64,000 nucleotides of DNA, taken from NCBI GenBank assembly GCA_018335195.1, contig JAGXKN010000002.1, positions 117,759-181,758 on the forward strand, given 5' to 3'. Under the pieces are notes generated by a model that worked only from the letters and a program-made list of their open reading frames with translations, searched no databases and was not told the DNA's origin. Both the position numbers and the translations under genes were made by a program. This DNA is from Desulfobacterales bacterium (GTDB taxonomy: Bacteria; Desulfobacterota; Desulfobacteria; Desulfobacterales; Desulfosalsimonadaceae). Shown in pieces: positions 1-10,989 of this stretch (position 1 is the first letter of the stretch; every line of letters starts with the position of its first letter).

Positions 1-2
1 TG

Positions 3-2774
<2,772 letters not shown>

Positions 2775-2779
2775 GCTCG

Positions 2780-4264
2780 TTATGAAACGGTTTCTTCGTT
2801 ATCCGCGGTTTCCCAGTCCTGGATGTATTTCTTGACCGTTCTGCGGTCCAGGCCGGTTCTTCGGGCCACTTCCTCGAAATTGTGGTGGCGCTGGTAAAGC
2901 AGGTAGCAGTAGCCCGACATCAGGGAAGCGGCATTGATGTTGCCCTGTTCAATGCCTGTGATCAGGCGGCGGTCGAGTTCCCCGCTGACAAAGGCGGGCT
3001 CTCCGCTGTAGGTGCCCTTCAGCAGGATCCTGCGGACAAACTGCTCCAACTCCCGAACGTTGCCGGGCCAGGGATAGTCCTCGCCCATCTCCTGGTCCAC
3101 GGCGTTGCGCACCATTTCCACGAGTTCCGGCGACGGCTTTCCCACCAGGCGCTCCACGGTAAAGTTTAAAAGCAGGTCGAGTTCTTCCGGGTTCTCCTGG
3201 ATACGGCGGCGCAGCGGGGGAACGGTAATTACGTCCGAACACAGGCGGTAGTAGAAATCATCACGGAAGATTTTCCGGTCCCGGATGTCTTCCAGTGGCC
3301 GGTTGGTGGCCGCGATGACCCGGCCCTTGAATCGGCTTTGTTTCTGGGAACCCACCGGCGTGAAGATGCGCTCCTGGAGTACCTGGAGCAGTTTGATCTG
3401 GATGGGCTCGGAAACCTCGCCGATTTCATCGAGCAGGATGGCGCCGTAAGGGCTGCAGGATTCAAATGCGCCCTGGTAGTCTTCCACCGCCCCGGTAAAC
3501 GCTCCCTTTTTGTGGCCGAACAGCGCGGATTCGATCAGGGTTTCGGGAAACTGTGACAGGTTCAAAGAGACAAAGGACCGGGTAAAGCTTTCGGTAAAGC
3601 TTTTCCAGCGTTTGTTCAGCGGGATATAGCCGGACCTGCCGATTGCCAGTGCCGCCGATCCTTTGCCGGTGCCGGTTTCTCCGAGCAGCAGCGTGGAGAA
3701 ATCCTCCATCCGGTTTCGCAGGTAGCGGTCGTAAAGTTCGAGATTGTGTGTAAATATGTTTTTCCACAATGACAGGCGCAGGTGTTTCATGGACGGGCTG
3801 TTGCCCACAAGGCCCCGGTCGATGAAATAAAACGCCCGCCTGAGCTGAAAGGCCAGGGCGAAGTAATGCCTGAATTCCTCTTCGTTAAACCCCCGCGCTT
3901 CCATGGCTTCATGTACCTCGTTGAAAAACGGGATCCGCACGGGGGTGTCCCCGGCCACGATCTGGCTCTGGATCAACTGGTCGTATTGGTCCTTGAACCG
4001 GTAGAAGAGCTCATAGAGGAACACGCGCCGCATCAATTCCTTGTCCTCGCCCTTGAAGGCATTGATGTGGCCGTGGCCCTTTTCCGTAAGCTGGGAGATG
4101 CGTTTTTCGAGTTCGTAAAATATTTTTTCGGTCCGCTCACTCCGCGAGGCCTCGGGCGAAAGTCCGCTGATTTCCAGTTCCAGTTCGGTATGCTCGTCTG
4201 TAAACGGGTTGACCGAGCCGGCCCTGGCAATTTTGTTAAAAAAATTTCGCGTGGATGCGTCCAT
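2780..4264 (-). CDS. Sigma-54-dependent AAA+ transcriptional activator with an unrecognised N-terminal domain
   Basis: This is a bacterial enhancer-binding protein that would remodel sigma-54 RNA polymerase. It has a Walker A GETGTGKG, the sigma-54 contact motif GAFTGA, a Walker B-like ILLDEIGE, arginine-finger region sequence and a C-terminal Fis-like helix-turn-helix ending with RTGLDRRTVKKYIQDW. The first ~190 residues match no receiver, GAF or PAS domain that I recognise, so its signal is unknown. A basic insert (LNKRWKSFTESF) follows Walker A, where most relatives run straight into the next strand. I prefer the internal ATG at 4264 (MDASTRN) to the ORF-track TTG at 4333, because the extra 23 residues are proline-rich and look untranslated. 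It is divergent from the DUF362 gene, a possible target. Confidence 0.9.
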   Translation of the reverse strand: MDASTRNFFNKIARAGSVNPFTDEHTELELEISGLSPEASRSERTEKIFYELEKRISQLTEKGHGHINAFKGEDKELMRRVFLYELFYRFKDQYDQLIQSQIVAGDTPVRIPFFNEVHEAMEARGFNEEEFRHYFALAFQLRRAFYFIDRGLVGNSPSMKHLRLSLWKNIFTHNLELYDRYLRNRMEDFSTLLLGETGTGKGSAALAIGRSGYIPLNKRWKSFTESFTRSFVSLNLSQFPETLIESALFGHKKGAFTGAVEDYQGAFESCSPYGAILLDEIGEVSEPIQIKLLQVLQERIFTPVGSQKQSRFKGRVIAATNRPLEDIRDRKIFRDDFYYRLCSDVITVPPLRRRIQENPEELDLLLNFTVERLVGKPSPELVEMVRNAVDQEMGEDYPWPGNVRELEQFVRRILLKGTYSGEPAFVSGELDRRLITGIEQGNINAASLMSGYCYLLYQRHHNFEEVARRTGLDRRTVKKYIQDWETADNEETVS

Positions 4265-4454
4265 TCCGGGTCCAGTTTGTTTTCTGCAGTACAGGGAAGT
4301 CTGTGGCTGAGGCGGCGGCGCCGCGAAGGGCAATCCGCGAATTTGCCATGATTCATATAAATTGATATCCTGAATTTACCCTGATGTCAAATTATTATAC
4401 CCGGGTTCCGGGTCCGGCCGGATCCGCGGACAGCCGGAAAGAAAGGAGTATGCC

Positions 4455-5627
4455 ATGCCGGCGCCAGTGTCACTTGCAGAATGCGGTACCTACACGCAGG
4501 ATGCGGTTTGCGGGGCGATTGAACAGTGTCTTTCGGATATCGGGTTTGCCCCGGATCGCTTTTGCGGGGCCCGCGTCGCGGTCAAGCCGAATCTGCTGAC
4601 CGTGGCAAAAGATGATCAGGCCGTTATCACGCATTCGGAATTTTTCAGGGCCGCGGTTCGATTGGTCAGGCGCTACGGGGGCACGCCGGTGCTGGTGGAT
4701 TCCCCGGCTGTTTATTCGCTGCAGCGGGTGATCAAAAAAACCGGGTATGCGGCCGTGGTGGAAGCGGAAAACGTTGAAGTCGCCGATCCGTCAAAGGTGC
4801 GCACCCTGCACTTTGAAGCTGCTGCGCGGTTCAGGCATATTGATATTTCCGCGGCGTATTTTGATGCGGATATGATCCTTTGCCTGCCCAAGCTGAAAAC
4901 CCATGGCATCACGTATATCACTGGCGCGGTCAAGCTCCTTTTGGGTGCCATGCCGGGCATGGAAAAATCCAAGATGCATCTGCGCCTGCCTGTGCATGCG
5001 GATTTTTCCGATTTTTTGCTTGATCTCTATGGGGCCGCGGCCTTTGGGTTTGATCCGCCCAAACCCATGCTGCACATCATGGATGCCATAGTTACCCTGG
5101 AGGGGGAAGGCCCGGGCCAGGCCGGCAGTCCCCGGCAAGTGGGCGCCGTGCTGGCGGGCACGGACGCGATTGCCGTGGATTATGTGGCCACCCGGCTGGC
5201 CGGGCTGGATACCGAAAAGGTGCCCACGATTGTCAACGGGTTCAAAAGGGGTTACGGGGTGCGTTGCCCGGAAGACATCGAGGTGGTGGGTCGATCCGTG
5301 GAAGAACTGCAGGTCCGGGATTTCGTGACGGCTGCCGGCGATTCCGCGTTTGCCGGCTCGGATCGGTGGCCCTTGAATACCCGGACTTTCAGGGATCTTT
5401 TTGTGGAGCGGCCGGTACCTGACAAAAATGCGTGCACGCTTTGTTATCAGTGCAAAAAGATCTGCCCGGCCGGCGCGATCGGTTCGGCAAAAAACGGCAA
5501 TCCGGTCCCGCAATACGATTACGGCACCTGCATCCGGTGCTACTGCTGCCTGGAGATCTGCCCGGAAGGCGCCGTTTCCAAAAAGCCGGGCCGGCTCCAG
5601 TGGCTGCTGGGGTTTCTGGAAAAATGA
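4455..5627 (+). CDS. DUF362 domain protein with C-terminal double 4Fe-4S ferredoxin domain
   Basis: The N-terminal ~300 residues match the DUF362 family (motifs VAVKPNLLTVAK and LPKLKTHGITYITGAVKLLLG), whose biochemical role is not firmly established. The C-terminus carries two cluster motifs, CTLCYQCKKICP and CIRCYCCLEICP, typical of a bacterial 2[4Fe-4S] ferredoxin, so electron transfer is likely. No signal peptide is seen, so a cytoplasmic location is likely. The start is the ATG at 4455 behind GAAAGGAG; an out-of-frame ATG lies 5 bp upstream. It is divergent from the sigma-54 activator across about 190 bp, and a perfect 12-bp inverted repeat follows about 30 bp after the stop. DUF362-ferredoxin proteins are common in strict anaerobes. 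Confidence 0.88.
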   Translation: MPAPVSLAECGTYTQDAVCGAIEQCLSDIGFAPDRFCGARVAVKPNLLTVAKDDQAVITHSEFFRAAVRLVRRYGGTPVLVDSPAVYSLQRVIKKTGYAAVVEAENVEVADPSKVRTLHFEAAARFRHIDISAAYFDADMILCLPKLKTHGITYITGAVKLLLGAMPGMEKSKMHLRLPVHADFSDFLLDLYGAAAFGFDPPKPMLHIMDAIVTLEGEGPGQAGSPRQVGAVLAGTDAIAVDYVATRLAGLDTEKVPTIVNGFKRGYGVRCPEDIEVVGRSVEELQVRDFVTAAGDSAFAGSDRWPLNTRTFRDLFVERPVPDKNACTLCYQCKKICPAGAIGSAKNGNPVPQYDYGTCIRCYCCLEICPEGAVSKKPGRLQWLLGFLEK

Positions 5628-5659
5628 CCTGTCCGCCTTTTTATCGAAATCGTTATCGG

Positions 5660-5695
5660 TATCGGGATCGAAGTCGAAAAAAATCGATCCCGATA
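5660..5695. repeat. Perfect 12-bp inverted repeat within a hexamer-periodic tract
   Basis: Arms TATCGGGATCGA (5660-5671) and TCGATCCCGATA (5684-5695) are perfectly complementary around a 12-nt loop. The tract from about 5641 is built from roughly 6-bp periodic variants of ATCGGN/ATCGAA. Lacking a T-run, it is a poor intrinsic terminator, although it lies just after the DUF362 stop codon. Confidence 0.7.
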
Positions 5696-5774
5696 AAGAA
5701 TTGGCGGTTAATTGCTGTTGCGCTTCAATTCCGTTGGGTACTGCAAAAAAATCGGGGCTTCAGGGTTTTTCGCA

Positions 5775-5861
5775 GGGTCGGGACGGCGGGGATAGTTTGT
5801 TCGAATGCTGACCGCTGGCGCGCTCAATGCATCTCACAAATCATCCCCACCGTCCCGACCC
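5775..5861. repeat. Imperfect 26-bp inverted repeat, long intergenic hairpin
   Basis: The left arm at 5775-5800 (GGGTCGGGACGGCGGGGAT...) and the right arm at 5836-5861 pair over 26 bp with three mismatches around a 35-nt loop. It has no coding content and no flanking transposase, and may be a MITE or REP-like element. Confidence 0.65.
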
Positions 5862-5940
5862 TGTTCCGATCCCTCGACAATTCCACCAATATGCCCGCGA
5901 AAGGCTTCAAAATCCCCGGGGTTCAAATATAAACCACCTG

Positions 5941-6061
5941 ACGGTTTCGTAAAAAGCTGTTTATCCCGCCAGGGCGGTATTTTTGCAACAAAGGAAATCC
6001 GTAAGCGCCTTGGCTGATCGGCGACGCGAAAAAGGCGTTTCCTTGGAAGTCCTGAAACCGT
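5941..6061. repeat. Dispersed repeat element with GGTTTCGTAAAAA core
   Basis: It begins ACGGTTTCGTAAAAAG and ends GAAACCGT, so the outer 8 bp are an inverted repeat. The 13-mer GGTTTCGTAAAAA recurs at 46865-46877, and the core TTCGTAAAAA is found in inverted orientation in the element at 56861-56985. I infer a genome-wide intergenic repeat family. Confidence 0.5.
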
Positions 6062-6198
6062 TATAACCGCCAGACAATAAAATGATAAGTTTTTGATTTT
6101 ACTTAAATATTTAATCACTTAAAACTTAACACTTAACACGGCCTGTAAAAAAGATTTTTTATAGACTCATCAACCACCTGATTTGCAAAAAAAGAATC

Positions 6199-6231
6199 TT
6201 GACTTTTTCGAATTTAGAATATAATTCTAAA
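6199..6231 (+). promoter_or_regulatory. Promoter with overlapping TetR-type operator for the SDR-tetR-xsc operon
   Basis: A -35-like TTGACT (6199-6204) and a -10-like TATAAT (6220-6225) are separated by 15 bp. The -10 box is covered by the inverted repeat TTTAGAA-TATAA-TTCTAAA (6213-6231). The same half-sites with the same 5-bp spacer occur at 13183-13205. A repressor bound here would block the promoter. The TetR protein encoded as the second gene of the operon is the obvious candidate. Confidence 0.7.
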
Positions 6232-6266
6232 ATTGAGACCTATTCAATATATACAAGGGAGTGCAA

Positions 6267-7106
6267 ATGTACACGGACCTGCAGGGAAAGACCGCGATCG
6301 TTACGGGCGCCGGGAAAAAAACCGGCATCGGCTATGCCATTGCCAGAAAGATGGCCGAATGCGGGGCCAATATTGCAATTGCTGATCTCGGAAAGGCCTG
6401 TCAGGAAGAAGGCCAGGTGAGTACGGCCGGTTCCGATGAGATGGAGGAAATTGCAAAGCAGCTGGCAGCAGATTACAGTGTGCTTTGCCGGGCGGTTGCC
6501 GTGGACGTGAGTAATACCCGGTCCGTGGCGGAAATGGCGGACTTCGTGGCTGAGCAGTTCGGCGCGGTTCACGTGCTTTGCAATAATGCCGGGGCGTCGT
6601 TCGGCGTGCCCAGCGATGTGGAGCATTATGACGAATCCGCCTGGATGAAAACCATTGATATCAATCTTCACGGCGTTTTTCGGGTGTCTAAAGCCGTGAT
6701 CCCGGTAATGAAAAAAAACGGCGGCGGATGCATCATCAATACCGCCTCGCGGGCCGGCAAGGTGCCGCCGCTGTTTAATTCCGCCTATGCCGCGGCAAAG
6801 GCCGGGGTGATCATGCTGACCAAGACCATGGCAAAAGAGCTGTCAGGTGCCGGCATTCGCGTTAATGCCGTGTGCCCGGGCCAGATCATGACCGATATTG
6901 AAAAATGGCGCTTCGGCCTGGAGGCGCAGTTTTTCAACACCACACCCGAAGCGCGGGAACAGGAAATGTGTCAGTCCATCCCCCTGGGCCGGATCGGCGA
7001 TCCTGCGGAAGTCGGCGAGCTGGCGGCCTTTCTGGCCTCGGATGCGTCTTCGTATATCACCGGCCAGGCCGTCAATGTGACCGGCGGGCAGCTCATGGAA
7101 TTGTAG
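6267..7106 (+). CDS. Short-chain dehydrogenase/reductase (SDR), first gene of the sulfonate operon
   Basis: A classical SDR of about 279 residues. The NAD(P)-binding glycine motif is TGAGKKTGIG, NNAG is present, and the catalytic Ser and YAAAK are visible (NTASRAG ... SAYAAAKAG). The start is the ATG at 6267, correctly spaced from AAGGGAG; the ORF-track GTG at 6261 overlaps that ribosome-binding site. It heads an operon with tetR, xsc, a PLP lyase and a GltS carrier. SDRs in sulfonate clusters include isethionate/sulfoacetaldehyde and sulfolactate/sulfopropanediol oxidoreductases, so I infer oxidation or reduction of a C2-C3 hydroxysulfonate. The sequence alone does not give the substrate. 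Confidence 0.88.
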   Translation: MYTDLQGKTAIVTGAGKKTGIGYAIARKMAECGANIAIADLGKACQEEGQVSTAGSDEMEEIAKQLAADYSVLCRAVAVDVSNTRSVAEMADFVAEQFGAVHVLCNNAGASFGVPSDVEHYDESAWMKTIDINLHGVFRVSKAVIPVMKKNGGGCIINTASRAGKVPPLFNSAYAAAKAGVIMLTKTMAKELSGAGIRVNAVCPGQIMTDIEKWRFGLEAQFFNTTPEAREQEMCQSIPLGRIGDPAEVGELAAFLASDASSYITGQAVNVTGGQLMEL

Positions 7107-7141
7107 GCCAAAGCGTCAATCATTTCAAAAGAAATCGGTAT

Positions 7142-7765
7142 ATGGGACAGAAGGAAAGAAGACAGCGGGAGAAAATGCAGCGCCGGACCCAGATTTTAAA
7201 TGCCGCAAGAGCGCTGCTGCTGAAGGAAGGGTTTTCCAAGACCTCGGTGAACAAGATTTCCAGGAAGGCCGAGCTTTCCATCGGCTCCATCTATTTCTAT
7301 TTCAAAAACAAAGAGGAAATCTTTGCCTCACTTCAACAGGAGGGTCTTGAAATCCTGCACGCATACGTGAATTCCGAGACAGAGGGCATTACGGATTGCC
7401 GGGAGCGGCTTAAAAAAGGCGCAGAGGCCTATTACCGGTTCAGCCGGAGGCACAAGGATTATTTTGACGTAATCAATTATTTTCTTTCCTCCCCGCAGGT
7501 CTTTTTTTCCGAGAATGAAAAGCGCACCATTCATTCCAAAGGGGCCATGATCCTGGAAAACATTGCCAATACCGTTTCCCGGGGGGCTGCCGAAGGGGTT
7601 TTTGTCGAAGATTATCCCGGCAATTTTGCCATGCTTTTCTGGGCCTCGCTGCACGGATTGATCCAGATGCGCAAGCTGCGGGGCACAATGCTTGAAAGCG
7701 AGGATTTTGATACTTTTTTTCAATACAGTGTAGATAAACTAATCGACAGTATCAGGAGGAAGTAA
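7142..7765 (+). CDS. TetR/AcrR-family repressor of the sulfonate regulon (inferred)
   Basis: 207 residues. The N-terminal helix-turn-helix is typical of TetR (QILNAARALLLKEGFSKTSVNKISRKAELSIGSIYFYFKNKEEI, read from about residue 17). The C-terminal ligand domain is diverged. The ORF-track start (6905) reads back into the SDR gene in another frame. The ATG at 7142 is the first that precedes the HTH, with only a weak ribosome-binding site. Its stop codon directly abuts the xsc ATG, and the xsc Shine-Dalgarno sequence lies inside its last codons, suggesting translational coupling. The paired palindromes at 6213 and 13183 are its likely operators; a sulfonate or a CoA thioester would be the inducer. 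Confidence 0.88.
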   Translation: MGQKERRQREKMQRRTQILNAARALLLKEGFSKTSVNKISRKAELSIGSIYFYFKNKEEIFASLQQEGLEILHAYVNSETEGITDCRERLKKGAEAYYRFSRRHKDYFDVINYFLSSPQVFFSENEKRTIHSKGAMILENIANTVSRGAAEGVFVEDYPGNFAMLFWASLHGLIQMRKLRGTMLESEDFDTFFQYSVDKLIDSIRRK

Positions 7766-9496
7766 ATGGCAGGAACCAAAATGACGCCAAGCGAAGCCCT
7801 GGTGGAAACCCTCGTGGCCGAAGGCGTGGACACGGTTTTCGGAATCGTGGGATCGGCCTACATGGATGCGCTGGATCTTTTTCCCGCAGCAGGCATCCGG
7901 TTTGTGTCCGTGGCCCATGAGCAGGCCGCGGCACACGCTGCAGACGGACTGGCCCGGGTGACGGGACGGCCCCAGGCTTGCATTGCACAGAACGGTCCGG
8001 GGGCGGCAAATTTCGTTTCCGCAATTACAGCGGCATACTGGGCCCATTCCCCGGTAGTGGCAATCACGCCGGAGGCGGGTTCCATGGGAATCGGCAACGG
8101 CGGCTTCCAGGAGCTCGACCAGATGGGGTGGTTCCGGGAGCAGACCACCTACCAGGTGCGGGTCAACCGGCCGGAACGCATGGCAGAGCTGGCACGGCGG
8201 GCCTTTTACATGGCCAAGCTGGAAAATGCACCGGCGCATCTCAATATCCCCAGGGATTATTTCTACGGCGAACTCACCGATGAGATTTATCCTTCCCTGG
8301 AGATCAGCAGGGGGCCGGGTTCCCGGCAGGCCATACAGGAAGCCGCGCAATTATTGGCAAACGCCAGATATCCGGTCATCATCGCCGGCGGCGGGGTCAG
8401 CCAGGGAAACGCTCTGGATGAGACCCGCGCGCTGGCCGAATACCTGAAGGCCCCGGTGGTCAACAGCTACCTGCACAATGATTCCTTTCCGGCCGGGCAT
8501 GAACTGGCCGTGGGGCCCATCGGGTACTGCGGGTCCAAGGCGGCCATGCGGATGCTGTCCGGGGCCGACGTGGTGCTCGCCCTGGGCTGTCGCCTGGGGC
8601 CGTTTGGCACTTTGCCCCAGTACGATATGGATTACTGGCCCGGACAGGCGAAAATTATCCAGGTGGACGCAAATGCGCGTGCCCTGGGCCTGGGCAGAAA
8701 GGTGGACGTGGCCAGTGCGGCCAATGTCAGGGAATACGGGGCGGAGCTGCTGGCAGCGTTGAAATCGGCCATGGGCGGCCCTGTGCAGGCCAAAGAACGG
8801 CTTGCAGAAATTGCGCGCGAAAAAGATCAGTGGGCGCAAGAACTCAATTCCTGGTCTGCGGTTTCGCAGACGCCCATGCACCCGCGCGCATTTTTAAAAT
8901 CCCTGGCCGAAGCCATGCCGGAAGGCGCCATTGTTTCCACGGACATTGGCAATACCTCTTCCATGTGCAACGCGTATTTCACGTTTAACGACATTCGCCA
9001 GCATATCGCCGCGCTGAGCTGGGGCAACTGCGGATTTGCCTATGGCGCGGCCATGGGGGCCAAAATCGGCAGGCCGGACAAGCCGGTGTTTGCATTCCAG
9101 GGCGACGGCGCCTGGGGCATTTCCGGTCTTGCCGAAGTCATGACCGCGGTCCGGGAAAATATCCCGGTGATCGCGGTGGTGGCAAACAATTTTGAGTGGG
9201 GCGCGGAAAAGAAAAACCAGATCGATTATTATGATGACCGGTTTTTTGGGACCAACCTGCGCGAAAATCCGGATTTCGCCCAGATCGCCCGGGATATGGG
9301 CGCGGCTGCATACACGGTGGAAAGCCCGGAGGATGTCGCCCAGGCGGTTGCCGAGGCCGTGGCCGCGGAAAAACCCTGTGTGATCAATGCAAAAATTCAG
9401 GGCGGGGAACAGGTGCTCGCGGAACCCTTCCGCAGGGACGCCCTGAAACCGCCGGTGCGCTATCTTTCCAAGTACAGCCATTTAAACGCCAAATAA
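7766..9496 (+). CDS. xsc: Sulfoacetaldehyde acetyltransferase
   Basis: A ThDP- and Mg-dependent enzyme converting sulfoacetaldehyde plus phosphate to acetyl phosphate and sulfite. Over its length it matches Xsc rather than acetolactate synthase: IAQNGPG, AYWAHSP, GGFQELDQM, the NIPRD motif, WGAEKKNQ and the diagnostic C-terminal EPFRRDAL. The ThDP-activating Glu is at about residue 52 (AHEQAAA), and the ThDP/Mg motif starts with GDG at 446-448 and ends with VVANN. The length of 576 is within the usual 580-600. The ATG at 7766 follows AGGAGG. ackA at 16799 would use the acetyl phosphate, as in fermentative taurine degraders. The released sulfite could be reduced, or exported by the TauE/SafE-like protein. 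The substrate assignment is by family and not proven. Confidence 0.9.
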   Translation: MAGTKMTPSEALVETLVAEGVDTVFGIVGSAYMDALDLFPAAGIRFVSVAHEQAAAHAADGLARVTGRPQACIAQNGPGAANFVSAITAAYWAHSPVVAITPEAGSMGIGNGGFQELDQMGWFREQTTYQVRVNRPERMAELARRAFYMAKLENAPAHLNIPRDYFYGELTDEIYPSLEISRGPGSRQAIQEAAQLLANARYPVIIAGGGVSQGNALDETRALAEYLKAPVVNSYLHNDSFPAGHELAVGPIGYCGSKAAMRMLSGADVVLALGCRLGPFGTLPQYDMDYWPGQAKIIQVDANARALGLGRKVDVASAANVREYGAELLAALKSAMGGPVQAKERLAEIAREKDQWAQELNSWSAVSQTPMHPRAFLKSLAEAMPEGAIVSTDIGNTSSMCNAYFTFNDIRQHIAALSWGNCGFAYGAAMGAKIGRPDKPVFAFQGDGAWGISGLAEVMTAVRENIPVIAVVANNFEWGAEKKNQIDYYDDRFFGTNLRENPDFAQIARDMGAAAYTVESPEDVAQAVAEAVAAEKPCVINAKIQGGEQVLAEPFRRDALKPPVRYLSKYSHLNAK

Positions 9497-9502
9497 AGGC
9501 TT

Positions 9503-10954
9503 ATGTCGGATTCAGGGGGTGACATGAAAATTCCGGATACCGGGGTCTCCGGCAGGGAAATCTTTGAGCGGCTGGATGAATGCAAAAAAGACGACGTGGA
9601 CTGGGCTTCGGGCCGGGTGTTCGGCTATGTGTTCGACCCCGGGGCCGAGGTCCTGGATTTTGCCAAACAGGTCTACAACCGGTTTCTAACGGAAAACGCC
9701 CTGGATTTCACGGTTTATCCCAGCCTGCTGAGGCTGGAAAACGACCTGGTCGCCATTATGCGCACCCACCTGCGGGGCGGTGATCAGGTGGTGGGCAACT
9801 TTACCAGCGGCGGCACGGAAAGCATTCTCCTGGCGGTGAAGGCGGCACGGGATTACTACCGCCGGCACCGCCCGGAGATCGAAAATCCGGAAATGATCCT
9901 GCCGAGCACCGCCCATGCGGCTTTCCACAAAGCCGCCCACTATTTCGGCATCCGCGCAAGGACCGTTTCGGTGAATCCCGGGACCTTTCAGGCGGATGCA
10001 AAAGAAATTGAAAAGCACATCACCGGAAACACCATATTCATGGCCGGATCCGCCCCCACCTATACCCAGGGGGTGATTGATCCGATTGCCGAGCTTTCGG
10101 AACTGGCCCGGAAAAACAAGATCTGGTTTCACACGGATGCCTGCATGGGCGGTTTTCTCCTGCCGTATTTCAGGCGGCTGGGCTGTTCGGTGCCGGATTT
10201 TGACTTTTCCCTGCCCGGAGTGAACAGCCTGTCCGTGGATCTGCACAAGTATGCATACGCGCCCAAGGGCGCCTCTGTCATCCTTTACAGGGATCCCGGG
10301 CTGCGCAAATTCCAGATGTTTGCCTTTTCCCGGTGGCTGGGCTACACCATGATCAATCCCACGGTTCAGAGCACTAAAAGCGGCGGACCGCTTGCCGCTG
10401 CCTGGGCCGTGCTCCATTACGTGGGGGATGAAAAATACCTGGCCTTTGCAGAAAAGAAACTTGAAGCCACCCGCAAAATCCGGCAGGCCATTGAAGCCGT
10501 CCCGGAGCTTTACATCCTGGGCAGACCGGAAATGACCCTGCTCTCATTTTCCTCCGACCAGGTCAATATTTTTCACATCATTGACGAAATGCGGATCCGG
10601 GGATGGTACATCCAGCCCTCGTTTTCCTATGACAATACCCCGGCCAATATCCATCTTTCCGTCAATCTCTCCAACGCGGGGCAAACTGAAGAATTTGCCG
10701 CCGACCTGGCAGACAGCGTGGAAAATGCCAAAACCCTGCCCTCGGGAGCGCTTCTCGCCGGGGTACAGGAAATGATGGAAAAGCAGGGAGAAAACATGCT
10801 GGACAACGTGGACGCGTTAATGTCGCTTGCCGGCATGCAAGACGGAAAACTCCCGGAGCGCACTGCTGCGGTCAACGAGGTCCTCGATGCCATGCCCCCG
10901 GATTGGCGGGAAAAGATCCTGCTGGAGGTGACAAACCGCTTTTTCCACCCCTGA
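9503..10954 (+). CDS. PLP-dependent lyase of the sphingosine-1-phosphate lyase / group II decarboxylase type
   Basis: 483 residues of fold-type I PLP enzyme. The Schiff-base lysine is about K249 in SVDLHKYAYAPKG. Other S1P-lyase-like signatures are TSGGTESILLA, STAHAAFHKAAHYFG, HTDACMGGFLLP and KSGGPLAAAWA. The family retro-aldol-cleaves 2-amino-3-hydroxy-1-phosphates; related group II enzymes decarboxylate cysteate or glutamate. It lies 6 bp after xsc, so a sulfonated amine or amino acid is a reasonable inferred substrate: cysteate to taurine, or capnine-like sulfonolipid to taurine plus an aldehyde. No taurine aminotransferase or dehydrogenase is in the window, so the link to sulfoacetaldehyde is incomplete. 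An alternative ATG at 9524 follows a G-rich stretch. Confidence 0.85.
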   Translation: MSDSGGDMKIPDTGVSGREIFERLDECKKDDVDWASGRVFGYVFDPGAEVLDFAKQVYNRFLTENALDFTVYPSLLRLENDLVAIMRTHLRGGDQVVGNFTSGGTESILLAVKAARDYYRRHRPEIENPEMILPSTAHAAFHKAAHYFGIRARTVSVNPGTFQADAKEIEKHITGNTIFMAGSAPTYTQGVIDPIAELSELARKNKIWFHTDACMGGFLLPYFRRLGCSVPDFDFSLPGVNSLSVDLHKYAYAPKGASVILYRDPGLRKFQMFAFSRWLGYTMINPTVQSTKSGGPLAAAWAVLHYVGDEKYLAFAEKKLEATRKIRQAIEAVPELYILGRPEMTLLSFSSDQVNIFHIIDEMRIRGWYIQPSFSYDNTPANIHLSVNLSNAGQTEEFAADLADSVENAKTLPSGALLAGVQEMMEKQGENMLDNVDALMSLAGMQDGKLPERTAAVNEVLDAMPPDWREKILLEVTNRFFHP

Positions 10955-10989
10955 GGGTATCACATGGAGCACAAACGAAGGGATTGTAA

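Larger units (their letters stand above)
5628..6266. other. Repeat-rich non-coding gap between the DUF362 gene and the sulfonate regulon
   Basis: About 640 bases with no convincing gene. The short ORFs here have simple or repeat-derived translations. The gap holds three separate inverted-repeat elements (listed individually), a stretch of short direct repeats (ACTTAAAACTTAACACTTAAC at about 6118-6137) and, at its right end, the promoter and operator of the SDR-tetR-xsc unit. Confidence 0.7.

Noticed and set aside
5432-5932. 166-aa plus-strand ORF extending past the DUF362 gene
   Set aside because: Runs through the ATCGGN repeat tract (Arg/Tyr-alternating translation) and out of frame with DUF362.
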